A stretch of DNA of 57,923 bases. Source: an uncultured Clostridia bacterium (GTDB lineage: Bacteria > Bacillota > Clostridia > Christensenellales > UBA1242). Positions 16,371 to 24,488 of this stretch are shown piece after piece (position 1 is the first letter of the stretch; each line of letters begins with the position of its first letter). The stretch spans positions 1 through 57,923 of the forward strand of contig CALWTE010000023.1 in assembly GCA_944384375.1 (NCBI GenBank). The letters are read 5' to 3'. The position numbers were made by a program, and so were the translations under genes. The notes beneath the pieces are model-generated. The model worked only from the letters and a program-made list of their open reading frames with translations, searched no databases and was not told the origin of the DNA.

Positions 16371-17087
16371 TTACACCCCTTCCAACTTTTTACAAGATTG
16401 ATAACCCTTTAATTGTGGCAAAACTTCGTCCGCAGCACCAGATAGCGCCACTTTTCCATTATCAATCAATATAATTTCGTCAGCGCTAGCAAACAACTTT
16501 TCTTGATGGCTAATGATAATGTTACAATTCGTTTGATTAATAGATTTTTTAAAAATATCCACTAAATTATTAAAACTCCAAATATCAATGCCCGCTTCTG
16601 GTTCGTCAAAAATATTCACAAGCCCGCCACGAGCCAAAACGCTAGCAATTTCAATTCGCTTCAACTCTCCACCGCTTAGAGTGTTATCTAGTTCCCTATT
16701 AAAATATTCCCTAGCACAAAGCCCCACTTGCGAGAGAAATTCGCACGCACTCGCGGTATGGAGTTTATCGTTTGTGGAATATTCCAAAATATCTTTGCTC
16801 GTCAACCCCTTAAAACGCACAGGTTGTTGAAAAGCGAAAGCAAGACCTAAATTCGCCCTTTGCGTGATATTTAAATTAGTAATATCCTTCCCATTGAAGA
16901 AAATTTGTCCATTATCGGCAGATACTATGCCCATAATAATTTTTGCCAAAGTAGATTTTCCGCAACCATTCGCTCCCGTGATAACATAGTTTTTGCCCGC
17001 GTCAAAATCGTATGTTATTCCGTCAAGAATAGTCCGCTTGACGCCGTTTTCTTTTACGGAATAAGTAATATTTTTTAAACTTAACAT
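16371..17087 (-). CDS. sufC: Fe-S cluster assembly ATPase SufC
   Basis: This ABC-type soluble ATPase drives conformational change in the SufB/D scaffold. Walker A GANGCGKST, signature LSGGELKRIE, Walker B NIFDEPEAGID and the H-loop histidine (ISHQEK) are all present over 238 residues. The E-A-G-I-D after the Walker B is typical of SufC rather than transporters. AAGGAG lies about 13 bases before the ATG, a rather long spacing. It is first in the sufC-sufB pair. No sufS, sufU or sulphur-donor gene lies in the window. Confidence 0.92.
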   Translation of the reverse strand: MLSLKNITYSVKENGVKRTILDGITYDFDAGKNYVITGANGCGKSTLAKIIMGIVSADNGQIFFNGKDITNLNITQRANLGLAFAFQQPVRFKGLTSKDILEYSTNDKLHTASACEFLSQVGLCAREYFNRELDNTLSGGELKRIEIASVLARGGLVNIFDEPEAGIDIWSFNNLVDIFKKSINQTNCNIIISHQEKLFASADEIILIDNGKVALSGAADEVLPQLKGYQSCKKLEGV

Positions 17088-17615
17088 TAGTTAAATTATA
17101 CTCCTTAAAAATTTTTATTATAATATAACAAAATAATTATATCACGACTACGAAAAATAGCAAGTATTTAATCTTTAATTTTACAAAATCCAAAATTTTT
17201 CTTACTTTATTTGATTAGAAAATTTTAAAAAATTACCCCAAAAATATTAAAATAAAAAATGTAAAAAATATTAAAAAATTAATTTAATTTTTAGTAAAAT
17301 ATGGCTAAGTTTTCCACAAAAGCGCACTAAACCACCGTTTTTTAGTGGGTAGACCATATAAAAACAGTCATTTAGTGTCAAAAATACAATAAAGTTATCC
17401 ACATTGTTGCATAAATTGTGGATAACTTTTGTAAAATAAAAATCTTGTTTAAAATTATAAAAAATAGCAAATACAGATAAATAAACTTCCAATCAACAAT
17501 ATTTAATTTTATCACTATTTTTGCATTAGTTAAAAAAATAATTAACTAAAATTTGAATTTTTTATATTTTAAACTTCAAATTTTTAATATTTTCAAATGC
17601 TAATTTTCAATATTA
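17088..17615. other. 528-bp gene-free region with DnaA-box palindrome
   Basis: Very A+T-rich sequence flanks a cluster of three matches to the DnaA box: TTTTCCACA at 17310, TTATCCACA at 17395 and its inverse at 17417. The last two form a perfect 13-bp-arm inverted repeat. A 73-codon frame across it (17271-17492) has no ribosome binding site and runs through the palindrome, so I do not call it a gene. Confidence 0.6.
17391..17429. promoter_or_regulatory. Inverted pair of consensus DnaA boxes
   Basis: AAAGTTATCCACA and TGTGGATAACTTT are perfect 13-base inverted arms around a 13-base spacer. Each contains the exact box TTATCCACA. A third relaxed box lies 80 bp to the left. This could be DnaA-titration, regulatory or origin sequence; as RNA it could also be a terminator-like hairpin. 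Confidence 0.55.
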
Positions 17616-19145
17616 TTAACTCAAATGCAATTCATCTATTTTTAATAATTTATTGAAACCTTTTTCGTGAGAAACAACAATACAAGCCCCGCTAAATTCG
17701 TTTATTGCTTTTGCAAGTGCTGATTTTGCGTTTTTGTCTAAGTGGTTGTTCGGCTCATCAAGTATAAGTAAGTTGTGCGGTTCAATTAGTAACGAACACA
17801 ATTTTAACTTTGTCTGCTCCCCACCACTAAGTCGTTCAATGGGCAGTAGCACTTGCTTTGCTGTCAGTCCCGCCTTTGCCAAAAACCCGCGCACTTGCTT
17901 AATATCTAGTTTTGGAAATTCATTTTGTATATATTCTATCGGAGTTATAGTTTTATCGTCCCAATCCAAATTCTGTTGCATATAACCAATTTTTGCCACT
18001 TTGCTAAGTGTGATTGTGCCAGAAAGTTTAGGAATTTCGCCTATAAGAGTCTTTAAAAGTGTGGTTTTTCCTATTCCGTTAAAGCCACTAATTAAAAGTT
18101 TGTCGCCGTAACGCAAAGTAAAAGTTATGTTTTGTTGCAAAGGAGTTGTATAACCTACTGCCAGTTTTTGCGTCAAAATTGCCACATCGTGCGGTGTGTT
18201 TTTATAAGCAAAACGCAAAACAGGTACGGGCGGGTCTTGTAATTTTTCAATTTTGTCCATTTTTTCTAGCACTTTCATTCTGCTTTGCGCCTGTTTTGCC
18301 GTTGCTGTACGTACTTTGTTTCTAGCAATAAAATCTTCTAACTTCTCAATTTGTTTTTGTTGTTTTTCATAATTTGCGTTATAGGTTTGCAAATTTTGCT
18401 CGTGTTGTTTTAAAAATTGCGTATAATTCCCTGTGTAGCGTTTTATTTCGTAAAATTCCACACTCCAAATTATATTGCAAACGGCGTCCAAAAAGGAAGC
18501 ATCGTGCGAAACCAGCAAAAAGGCCTTTTTGTAACTACATAAATAATTTTTTAGCCACTCAATATTGTTTACATCTAAATGGTTGGTTGGCTCGTCTAAA
18601 ATCATTAAGTCAGGTTCATCCAAAAGCAACTTGCACAAAATCAGTTTTGCACGTTGCCCCCCACTGAGAGTTTTAACCTTTAAATCAAGTTTATCTTGTG
18701 TAAATCCCAGCCCGCTAGCAACTTTTTTAATCTTTGAATCAACCTCGTAAAAGCCCAAAGCATTCAATTCGTCTATAATTTTGCAACCTTTTTCAATTAG
18801 ATTTTGCGAGTTATTTTCGTCAAGTGCCGATTGCTCAAAATAAGCATTAGCCCGCGTCTCCATTTCGTATAGTGCATTAAAACAACTACGTAAGTATTCC
18901 AAAACGGTAATTTCGTCGTCTATTTCTGCGTGTTGGTCTAGCACACCTAAGGTGTGTTTGCCTTGCCAAATAATTTGCCCATCGTCTGGTAATTGCTCCC
19001 CGCTAATCATATTCAAAAAAGTACTTTTGCCACTACCATTTAAACCAACTAAACCGATTTTGTCGGTTGTGGCAATTTCTAAATTAACGTTTTTATATAA
19101 TATTTTATCGCCAAATGATTTTGTAATATTTTTAATTTGTAACAT
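17616..19145 (-). CDS. ABC-F family ATPase (Uup/YbiT-like)
   Basis: The protein has two ABC domains on one chain and no membrane segment. Walker A motifs are GLNGSGKST (about residue 37) and GFNGIGKTT; signatures are LSGGQRAK and LSGGEQTK; Walker B motifs are MILDEPTNHLD and LILDEPNNHLD. A charged helical linker with KQAQSRMKVLEKM lies between, the ribosome-contacting P-site tRNA interaction motif of ABC-F proteins. The second Walker B has N in place of T (DEPNNHLD). Such proteins rescue or regulate stalled ribosomes; the exact subclass is uncertain. The length is 509 aa. Confidence 0.88.
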   Translation of the reverse strand: MLQIKNITKSFGDKILYKNVNLEIATTDKIGLVGLNGSGKSTFLNMISGEQLPDDGQIIWQGKHTLGVLDQHAEIDDEITVLEYLRSCFNALYEMETRANAYFEQSALDENNSQNLIEKGCKIIDELNALGFYEVDSKIKKVASGLGFTQDKLDLKVKTLSGGQRAKLILCKLLLDEPDLMILDEPTNHLDVNNIEWLKNYLCSYKKAFLLVSHDASFLDAVCNIIWSVEFYEIKRYTGNYTQFLKQHEQNLQTYNANYEKQQKQIEKLEDFIARNKVRTATAKQAQSRMKVLEKMDKIEKLQDPPVPVLRFAYKNTPHDVAILTQKLAVGYTTPLQQNITFTLRYGDKLLISGFNGIGKTTLLKTLIGEIPKLSGTITLSKVAKIGYMQQNLDWDDKTITPIEYIQNEFPKLDIKQVRGFLAKAGLTAKQVLLPIERLSGGEQTKLKLCSLLIEPHNLLILDEPNNHLDKNAKSALAKAINEFSGACIVVSHEKGFNKLLKIDELHLS

Positions 19146-19257
19146 AAAAAAAGCCCTTTTTTATAAATTTTTAATGTAAAATAATGATTTTTTATAAAAT
19201 TTGAATAAATTATACACTATTTTCAACAAAAAATAAATAAAAAAAGACTAAATTTAA

Positions 19258-19836
19258 TTAAAAACTAGGGCTAGGTTCATACGCCTTAAAACAAGTCAAA
19301 TTATATTTCCGCACAGTGAATGAATCTATATGATATTTTGAAACGAATTTATGAAAATTTTCCGTAGTCTTTTTATCATATATATCGCCATAACAAATGA
19401 TTGAAGTATTTCTAAATAAAATTTCGTCTAATATTTTTTTGGACATATAATCAAGTTGAATTTCAGGACATTTGGGGAATGTTTTTCCGTGTATGTAAGT
19501 AGGGTCGTGCAGACTACAACCGTAAATATATTTGTCATCTATTTCCCACGTATTGATTAAAGAATTATCGCAACAATCACTACACGCAATATCTAAATAA
19601 TAAGTCTTTACATCAGGGTATTCTTCTTTTAATTTAGTCAAAGTATCATAACAATACCAACAAAAATCGTCTTGTGCAGTAAAGAAAAAGACTTTTATAT
19701 CACACATTTCAATTAAATTTTTTAAAAAATATAATATTTTTTCGTCAAATTTATAGATTAATTTATATTCAAAACCAGGTTTACTAGTAATTAAACACGC
19801 TTTTTCTATCATTTTTAATAATTCCTTTTGTTCCAT
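19258..19836 (-). CDS. Unknown Cys-rich protein (192 aa), divergent from an XRE regulator
   Basis: I do not recognise the family. The protein is soluble and contains clustered cysteines, CWYC in the middle and CSDCC about 30 residues later, suggesting metal binding or a thioredoxin-like CxxC site (FFFTAQDDFCWYCYDTL has a thioredoxin-like feel, but the fold is not certain). A promoter (TTGACA, 17 bp, TAAAGT) lies at 19845-19873. Its predicted transcription start is within a few bases of the ATG and there is no Shine-Dalgarno, so the message may be leaderless. A perfect 20-bp palindrome sits immediately upstream of the -35 box. Confidence 0.7.
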   Translation of the reverse strand: MEQKELLKMIEKACLITSKPGFEYKLIYKFDEKILYFLKNLIEMCDIKVFFFTAQDDFCWYCYDTLTKLKEEYPDVKTYYLDIACSDCCDNSLINTWEIDDKYIYGCSLHDPTYIHGKTFPKCPEIQLDYMSKKILDEILFRNTSIICYGDIYDKKTTENFHKFVSKYHIDSFTVRKYNLTCFKAYEPSPSF

Positions 19837-19844
19837 ATATAATT

Positions 19845-19873
19845 ACTTTATCAAATGTTAATAATATTGTCAA
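19845..19873 (-). promoter_or_regulatory. Promoter of the 192-aa gene, probably leaderless
   Basis: On the minus strand TTGACA and TAAAGT are 17 bp apart. The expected start site (about 19838) is almost at the ATG (19836). Confidence 0.55.
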
Positions 19874-19877
19874 TCAA

Positions 19878-19897
19878 TTTGTAGGTATACCTACAAA
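19878..19897. promoter_or_regulatory. Perfect 20-bp palindromic operator
   Basis: The half-site TTTGTAGGTA is followed directly by its exact inverse. It lies between two divergent genes, one of which encodes an XRE-type DNA-binding protein, and touches the -35 region of the other. It is the natural candidate for the operator of that regulator. Confidence 0.7.
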
Positions 19898-19952
19898 CTT
19901 TTTTATTCTACTCCAATCATAATATAAGTAGATAAAAATAAATGGAGATATT

Positions 19953-20195
19953 ATGAACATTAGTAAAGCATTTGCAATAAGAATTAATAACCTATTAGCA
20001 GAAAAACAAATGAATTTATACAAATTGGAGCAATTATCTGGTATCCCACACGGGTCCATGATGTGTATTATGAATGGCAGAAATAAAGATATTACGATGA
20101 GAACAGTTTGTCTGTTGGCACAAGGATTCAATATGGATGTTTTAGAATTTTTAAACGACCCTGTTCTAAAAAAGACATTTGAAGAAGTGGAGTAA
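19953..20195 (+). CDS. XRE-family HTH regulator (80 aa)
   Basis: A single Cro/CI-type helix-turn-helix domain covers most of the protein. Helices are RINNLLAEKQ, NLYKLEQLSG, HGSMMCIMNGR and TMRTVCLLAQGF, the usual five-helix register. The protein ends in a short acidic tail and has no sensor domain, so it is probably a stand-alone repressor. It is transcribed away from the Cys-rich 192-aa gene across a palindrome that it may bind. TGGAG precedes the ATG. A hairpin with ATGCAT arms and T7 at 20199-20227 ends the unit. A weaker paralogue follows at 20317. Confidence 0.85.
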   Translation: MNISKAFAIRINNLLAEKQMNLYKLEQLSGIPHGSMMCIMNGRNKDITMRTVCLLAQGFNMDVLEFLNDPVLKKTFEEVE

Positions 20196-20198
20196 ATG

Positions 20199-20227
20199 AA
20201 AAATGCATATATAAATGCATTTTTTTA
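20199..20227 (+). terminator. Terminator of the XRE gene
   Basis: AAAATGCAT and ATGCATTTT form the stem around a short A/T loop and run into T7, directly after the stop at 20195. Confidence 0.65.
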
Positions 20228-20316
20228 ATAAAATTATTTAATTTTTAACCATCTAGTGAATATATTAAGCATTTTATATATGATAAAATCTTTATATACT
20301 AATTAAGGAGTATAAA

Positions 20317-20568
20317 ATGATTTTATCAAAAATTTTATCAAAAAGAATTAGATATTATCTAAAATTAAATAAGATTACTATTGCAACATTATCTAAATTA
20401 TCTAGTTTAAAATTACATACAATTAAATACTTACTTTATAACAATTATAATAATATAAATATCAAGTATATGTGTTTAATAACCAAAGCGTTTAATGTTA
20501 CATTAATTGAATTTCTTGATACGCAAGACTTTAAAAATTACTTTAATAAAATATCAAATAACGCTTAA
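20317..20568 (+). CDS. Second small XRE-like HTH protein (83 aa)
   Basis: The residue pattern (LSKRIRYYLKLNKITIATLSKLSSLKLHTIKYLL... CLITKAFNVTLIEFLD) aligns in register with the preceding XRE protein, including the C-terminal L-I-E-F-L segment. The turn and recognition helix have lost typical residues, and codon use is extremely A+T-rich. It looks like a diverging tandem duplicate that may still bind DNA. AAGGAG precedes the ATG. A hairpin terminator lies at 20650-20688. Confidence 0.7.
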   Translation: MILSKILSKRIRYYLKLNKITIATLSKLSSLKLHTIKYLLYNNYNNINIKYMCLITKAFNVTLIEFLDTQDFKNYFNKISNNA

Positions 20569-20649
20569 AAATTAACAATTTTTAGTGGTTTTGCATAAAA
20601 TATTGTGAAATTTTTAAAAAATTTTTTGATTTTTAGACTTGACTTTTTT

Positions 20650-20688
20650 AATCAAAACTACCGGCTAAGCCGTCAGTTTTGATTTTTG
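20650..20688. terminator. Bidirectional hairpin terminator
   Basis: ATCAAAACT and AGTTTTGAT enclose a G+C-rich inner stem (CGGCT around AA). T5 follows on the plus strand, and A/T-rich sequence follows on the other side. It can end the second XRE gene. Confidence 0.65.
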
Positions 20689-20713
20689 TTAAAATTTACC
20701 AAAATTTAATTAA

Positions 20714-20896
20714 TTTTTTGCATTTTTTAAATGTTTTTTCGCTATTTTTTATATTTTTTGCGGCTTTTTAATTATTTACAATATGTTTATATCTTTTGCT
20801 GTTTTTAAGATTTTTACGGTATTTTAAGCTTTTTAGTTGTTTTTTATTATGTTTCACTGTTTTTTCAATAGTTTTTTACGATTTTTTTATGTTTTT
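20714..20896. repeat. Long helically phased T-tract array
   Basis: Runs of T4-T7 begin at 20714, 20723, 20734, 20745, 20754, 20765, then about 20794, 20802, 20811, 20823, 20830, 20840, 20852, 20860, 20872, 20882 and 20892. The mean spacing is close to 10 bp, which in phase with the helix predicts strong intrinsic curvature. Confidence 0.7.
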
Positions 20897-20990
20897 ATAT
20901 GCATAAAAAGAAAAGTAAACAAAAAATTAAAAAATATGTAAAAATTTCATTTTATTAAAGAAAAAATGGCTTTAAATTAGCCATTTAGTT

Positions 20991-21602
20991 TTAGAAAGTC
21001 ATAGAAACTTCTTTATCTAAATCATTTGTTTTTGTGTTTTCTTTTATACTTTTTGCAGTAATTTGAAAACTTAAAACGCAATCAAAATATTTGTCTTGAT
21101 TAGCATTAAAAGTTTCATAAATATTTGGCAAATCTTCCTTTAAAATGTCGTTATACTCACCAAAAACATATACTAAACCCGCAAATTTTTGTGGTTTAAC
21201 TGTATTTTTTGTGTTTTCTGCTAGTTTATTTTCATTTTTAGCGGTCGCTTGCATTTGTGATTTATTTAATGCTATTTTATTTTCAATCTTATTTAGATTA
21301 ACACAACGAGCTTTCATACTTTGATAAGTTAGTGCAAGTTTTGAATTAACTTTTAACATTGCATTAATAAAACCCTGATAGTTTTTTGAAAATTTTTTCC
21401 TTGAATAATGCAAACAAACTGGGTACAATTCCACCACTTTGTCAAAAGTCATAAAATCGCCTTTAACCAAATTCTTTAATTTTATTGCGTTAATTTGACT
21501 ACTTATTATAGCCATTAAATCTTTGTTTTGAGTATTCGTCTTGTCTAAAACCTGCGTTAAAAACTCACGCTCAACAGCGTTTTGAATAATTTTACCTTCC
21601 AT
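20991..21602 (-). CDS. Hypothetical protein (203 aa)
   Basis: I do not recognise this protein. It is K/N-rich and mostly helical in the first 120 residues, with a low-complexity stretch (NENKLAENTKNTVKPQ, about 122-137). A short beta-rich C-terminal part follows (FAGLVYVFGEYNDIL... FDCVLSFQITAKSI). No signal peptide or membrane helix is visible. AAGGGGA precedes the ATG at a suitable spacing. It is flanked by gene-free T-tract regions on both sides and appears monocistronic. Confidence 0.65.
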   Translation of the reverse strand: MEGKIIQNAVEREFLTQVLDKTNTQNKDLMAIISSQINAIKLKNLVKGDFMTFDKVVELYPVCLHYSRKKFSKNYQGFINAMLKVNSKLALTYQSMKARCVNLNKIENKIALNKSQMQATAKNENKLAENTKNTVKPQKFAGLVYVFGEYNDILKEDLPNIYETFNANQDKYFDCVLSFQITAKSIKENTKTNDLDKEVSMTF

Positions 21603-21669
21603 TTTCTAATCCCCTTTTCCCTTTTTCACCGCCGGCAGTATAGCACAAAACAAAACTATTGTAAATACC

Positions 21670-21779
21670 TTTTTTGAAAAATTTTTAACAAATTTTATTA
21701 AATTTTAGTGTTTTTTCACGTTTTTTTGCGTTTTTTTATAAAAAAAAAGGTACTATGCATTATTTTTTGCATAATACCT
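21670..21779. repeat. Phased T-tracts with inverted GTAYTATGCA motifs
   Basis: T-runs start at 21670, 21682, 21693, 21703, 21711, 21721 and 21731. They are followed by GGTACTATGCA and its inverted near-copy TGCATAATACC (21749-21779). On the minus strand the inverted pair is a hairpin followed by T8, so here the element also works as the terminator of the gene at 21809-22636. Confidence 0.7.
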
Positions 21780-21808
21780 ATAAATTAAACAGTTTAAAAA
21801 TCAAGCCA

Positions 21809-22636
21809 TTATTGTTGCAAACCTTCACGTTTTGCGATCGCGCTAGTTTCTCTCACTATATCATCTCTAGTTTTGTAAAGTTGCATTGAATCTCTATAGT
21901 CGTATTGCGTATCGTTATAGTATTCGGTTATATCTGCCATACCGTCTTTCAACTCTTGATATAATTCCCTGTACTTTTCTACTGAATCTATAACCATACT
22001 ATCAGGTAAAACTTCGTCTAAATCCATTGAAGTAACTTCATTTGCCAAATCGTCCACCAAATTTCTTTGTGCGTCGTGTTTTTTGTATAAAGTACTTAAT
22101 TTTACCATATTTTTCTGCAAAGTATCAAAAGCTGTCCTCGTTTGAGTGTAGGTTGATTTAAAACCATCAAGTGTGGGTTTCATTTCCTTTACAAATTCTT
22201 TATGGTTGTTCATATGCTTTACTGCATTTTTTTGCACTTCTTTATCAAAAATTATACCGAAATCATTCAATTCGTCTAGTCGGGTGTACATATCTCTTTG
22301 CTCTGCAATTACTTCACGGGTTAAGTCAAGCATTTGCTCAAATAAAATTTGTGCCTTGTAAATTTGTGCGCGAAGTACTTCTACATCTTTTGGTACAAAA
22401 GTCCTAACGGAAGGTTTTTCAGTGTTTGCCTTGATATTTTGAGCAAGTAAATAAGTCCTGTAGATATCTTCGCTTGTCATCTTCTTCGTTCCTTCCATTT
22501 CCCCTGCTACATTAAGAAGTTGACTTAATTTTGCGCTATCAATACCATCAAAATCATTCAACAATTCGCAAGCCTTTTGAACGGTTTCTTCACTAAGATA
22601 CTGTCCTTCATAATATAAATTAATCTTTTTTTGCAT
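21809..22636 (-). CDS. Hypothetical helical coiled-coil protein (275 aa)
   Basis: The family is not recognised. The protein is acidic and almost wholly helical, with coiled-coil register from about residue 85 to 260 (e.g. RAQIYKAQILFEQMLDLTRE, TLQKNMVKLSTLYKKHD). No membrane segment or catalytic motif is visible. The N-terminal YYEGQYLSEETVQKACELL hints at a small leading domain. AAAGGTGATAG lies before the ATG. The gene is monocistronic with a hairpin terminator built from the GTAYTATGCA repeat. A scaffold or division-type role is possible but unsupported. Confidence 0.65.
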   Translation of the reverse strand: MQKKINLYYEGQYLSEETVQKACELLNDFDGIDSAKLSQLLNVAGEMEGTKKMTSEDIYRTYLLAQNIKANTEKPSVRTFVPKDVEVLRAQIYKAQILFEQMLDLTREVIAEQRDMYTRLDELNDFGIIFDKEVQKNAVKHMNNHKEFVKEMKPTLDGFKSTYTQTRTAFDTLQKNMVKLSTLYKKHDAQRNLVDDLANEVTSMDLDEVLPDSMVIDSVEKYRELYQELKDGMADITEYYNDTQYDYRDSMQLYKTRDDIVRETSAIAKREGLQQ

Positions 22637-22771
22637 ACTATCACCTTTTTCTCTTTTTATTTGTTAATTTTGTTAATAAATGCTTTATAATTTTAACACA
22701 CAAACTCAAAAGTGTCAATATGCATTTTAAATAAAAAGCACTTTAAAACTTTAATTTTTTAAATTTCTTAT

Positions 22772-24277
22772 TTATTTTACTATAATTTTTTTATCTTTTA
22801 TTTCAAAAGTGCGGTTGGTGGTGTGCTTTAAAAAATCAATATCATGGCTAACTATAAATATCGTACCAGCAAAACCAGACAAAATTTTCTCCAAATACTG
22901 CTTATTTTCTATGTCTAGATGATTTGTAGGTTCGTCAAGCATAATCGCGTTTGCATCGCTTAAAATTATTTGGCATAACTTTATACGCATACGTTCGCCC
23001 GAACTCAAGTAGCGAATTTTTGTATCAAAAATCTTTTTATCTATATTCATTGAAACCAAATTTTTAATAAAATCAGTGCGATATTGCCCGTCAAACTGCC
23101 TAGACATTTCGTTTATAGTCATATCTTCGTCTAAGTCGTAAACATCTTGCTTTAGCCTAACGATTTTAAGGCTAGGTGTAATAAAAAGTTTGCCCGTGTA
23201 GTCAGTTTTACCTAAAATTATATCAAGAAAAGTAGATTTGCCAGTACCATTTGCGCCGATAATTCCTATTTTGTCGCCACTGGAAATTAAGAAGTTCGCA
23301 TTTTCAAAAAGAACATTACCACCAAATTTTTTGGTTAAATTTTCGGCAAAAATAATATTTTTTGCTTTTAAATCGCCAGTGTTTAGAAAATATTTAATTT
23401 CAAACTCTTTTTCAGGTGTTTCTACATCTTTTTTTAATTCTTGCTCCAACCTACTAATTTGGTGTGCCGCACGTTTGCTTAATTTTGTAGAACGGATATC
23501 GGCCTCTAACCCATTAGAATATCTCAAACCTAGTCTATCCGCCTTATGTTTATATCGTCTAGCATCGGCAAGCCCTGCGTAATGCTTGTACTGAGCAATA
23601 TCTTCTTGAATCTCGGCAACTCGTTTTTTGTGCTTGTCATAATTTCTTTTAATTTCTAACTTCTTTTCTTCAATTTGAGTCTTATAATCGTCATAATTAC
23701 CAAAAAATTCACTAACTTTGCCGTCTTTTACTTGCCAAATCTTAAAAACTGTTTGATTTAGCAAATCTATGTCGTGGCTTACCACCAGCACAGAACCCGC
23801 AAAATTTTGAATTTCGCGTACAATTTCGGCTTTCCCTTCTATATCTAGGTGGTTGGTCGGCTCGTCCAAAATTAGCATTGTGGGGTTAATTGCTAAGACG
23901 CTTGCAAGTGCGATTTTTGTTCGTTCGCCACAACTTAAAAGTTTAATTCTCTCCAGAGTCCACTCAATTTGTTTTGTAAAGCCTAATTTTTTTAACTGTT
24001 TAAAAAACTCTTGTGAAAACTCGGCATCGGTCAATTTATTTAGCAAACTACCAAATTCTATCGCAGAACTTTGCTCTAAAAATCCTATTTTTTCATTGCT
24101 AACTACTTCACCCGAATCGGCCCTATCTTTGCCAGTAATGATATTCAGCAAAGTACTTTTGCCCTGTCCATTTGAACCGACAATGCCTATTTTTTCGCCG
24201 TCATAAATTATTTCGTTTATATTATCTAAAACCGTCTTTGAGCCAAACGATTTACATATATCTTTTAATTGTAACAT
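22772..24277 (-). CDS. ABC-F ATPase, probable ribosome-protection/antibiotic-resistance type
   Basis: Two ABC domains in one soluble chain of 501 residues. Walker A motifs are GSNGQGKST and GANGTGKST; signatures are LSCGERTK (with Cys) and LSSGERMR; both Walker B motifs read MLILDEPTNHLD-like. The interdomain linker is short and basic. The L-S-S-G-E-R signature is common in the resistance (ARE) ABC-F group, but many non-resistance members share it. The strongest hint is the 5' region, which contains a six-codon leader peptide, an 11-bp stem and an intrinsic terminator, as seen before several drug-inducible ABC-F genes. GGAG precedes the ATG at 24277. Confidence 0.85.
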   Translation of the reverse strand: MLQLKDICKSFGSKTVLDNINEIIYDGEKIGIVGSNGQGKSTLLNIITGKDRADSGEVVSNEKIGFLEQSSAIEFGSLLNKLTDAEFSQEFFKQLKKLGFTKQIEWTLERIKLLSCGERTKIALASVLAINPTMLILDEPTNHLDIEGKAEIVREIQNFAGSVLVVSHDIDLLNQTVFKIWQVKDGKVSEFFGNYDDYKTQIEEKKLEIKRNYDKHKKRVAEIQEDIAQYKHYAGLADARRYKHKADRLGLRYSNGLEADIRSTKLSKRAAHQISRLEQELKKDVETPEKEFEIKYFLNTGDLKAKNIIFAENLTKKFGGNVLFENANFLISSGDKIGIIGANGTGKSTFLDIILGKTDYTGKLFITPSLKIVRLKQDVYDLDEDMTINEMSRQFDGQYRTDFIKNLVSMNIDKKIFDTKIRYLSSGERMRIKLCQIILSDANAIMLDEPTNHLDIENKQYLEKILSGFAGTIFIVSHDIDFLKHTTNRTFEIKDKKIIVK

Positions 24278-24320
24278 AAGTCCATTCTCCTTTTAAATTT
24301 TTCAAAACCTAAAAGGCATA

Positions 24321-24350
24321 GAAAAAAGACATCTATATAAAGTTAGATGC
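24321..24350 (-). terminator. Attenuator terminator in the ABC-F leader
   Basis: On the minus strand CATCTA pairs with TAGATG around an 8-base loop and is followed by TCTTTTTTC. It lies about 45 bases upstream of the ABC-F start codon, so it would block transcription of the gene unless bypassed. Confidence 0.75.
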
Positions 24351-24364
24351 GGAATTTAAAAATA

Positions 24365-24429
24365 TAACCTTAAAAAATCAAAGTTTAAAATAAACTTCAA
24401 CCAAATTTAATTTTTTAATTTTAAGGTTA
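24365..24429 (-). promoter_or_regulatory. 11-bp leader stem overlapping the leader-peptide stop codon
   Basis: TAACCTTAAAA (minus strand 24429-24419) and TTTTAAGGTTA (24375-24365) are perfect complements enclosing a smaller hairpin (AAGTTTA/TAAACTT, 24381-24397). The first three bases of the 5' arm are the stop codon of the leader peptide, so a ribosome held on the leader would open the stem. Confidence 0.7.
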
Positions 24430-24447
24430 CACTACTAAAATCCTCAT
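24427..24447 (-). CDS. Leader peptide of the ABC-F gene (MRILVV)
   Basis: ATG at 24447 is followed by five codons and TAA, encoding MRILVV. A strong ribosome binding site (AAAGGAAG) lies at a spacing of 6. Its position between promoter and attenuator and the overlap of its stop with the leader stem argue for a regulatory peptide sensed by translating ribosomes. The frame is tiny, so coding status is inferred from context. Confidence 0.65.
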   Translation of the reverse strand: MRILVV

Positions 24448-24488
24448 AGTTTACTTCCTTTATATAAACGCCTTTTAGACTTTAATTT

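Larger units (their letters stand above)
20569..20990. other. Gene-free region with terminator and phased T-tract array
   Basis: A hairpin terminator occupies 20650-20688. From about 20714 to 20896 a long ladder of T-runs recurs every 9-12 bases, ending near TATATGCATA. No reading frame is present. Confidence 0.7.

Noticed and set aside
17271..17492. 73-codon minus-strand frame over the DnaA-box palindrome
   Set aside because: No ribosome site, runs through an inverted repeat, and the composition is that of spacer.
10399..17615. Chromosomal origin because dnaN and DnaA boxes are present
   Set aside because: No dnaA, recF, gyrB or rpmH nearby and whole-genome skew is not available; recorded only as DnaA boxes.
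20714..20896. CRISPR array
   Set aside because: The period is about 10 bp of T-runs, with no 25-37 bp repeats or spacers and no cas genes.
22772..24277. Naming the ABC-F gene as a specific resistance gene (vga, lsa, msr)
   Set aside because: The signature and leader fit the group, but the protein is too divergent by eye to assign a known gene.
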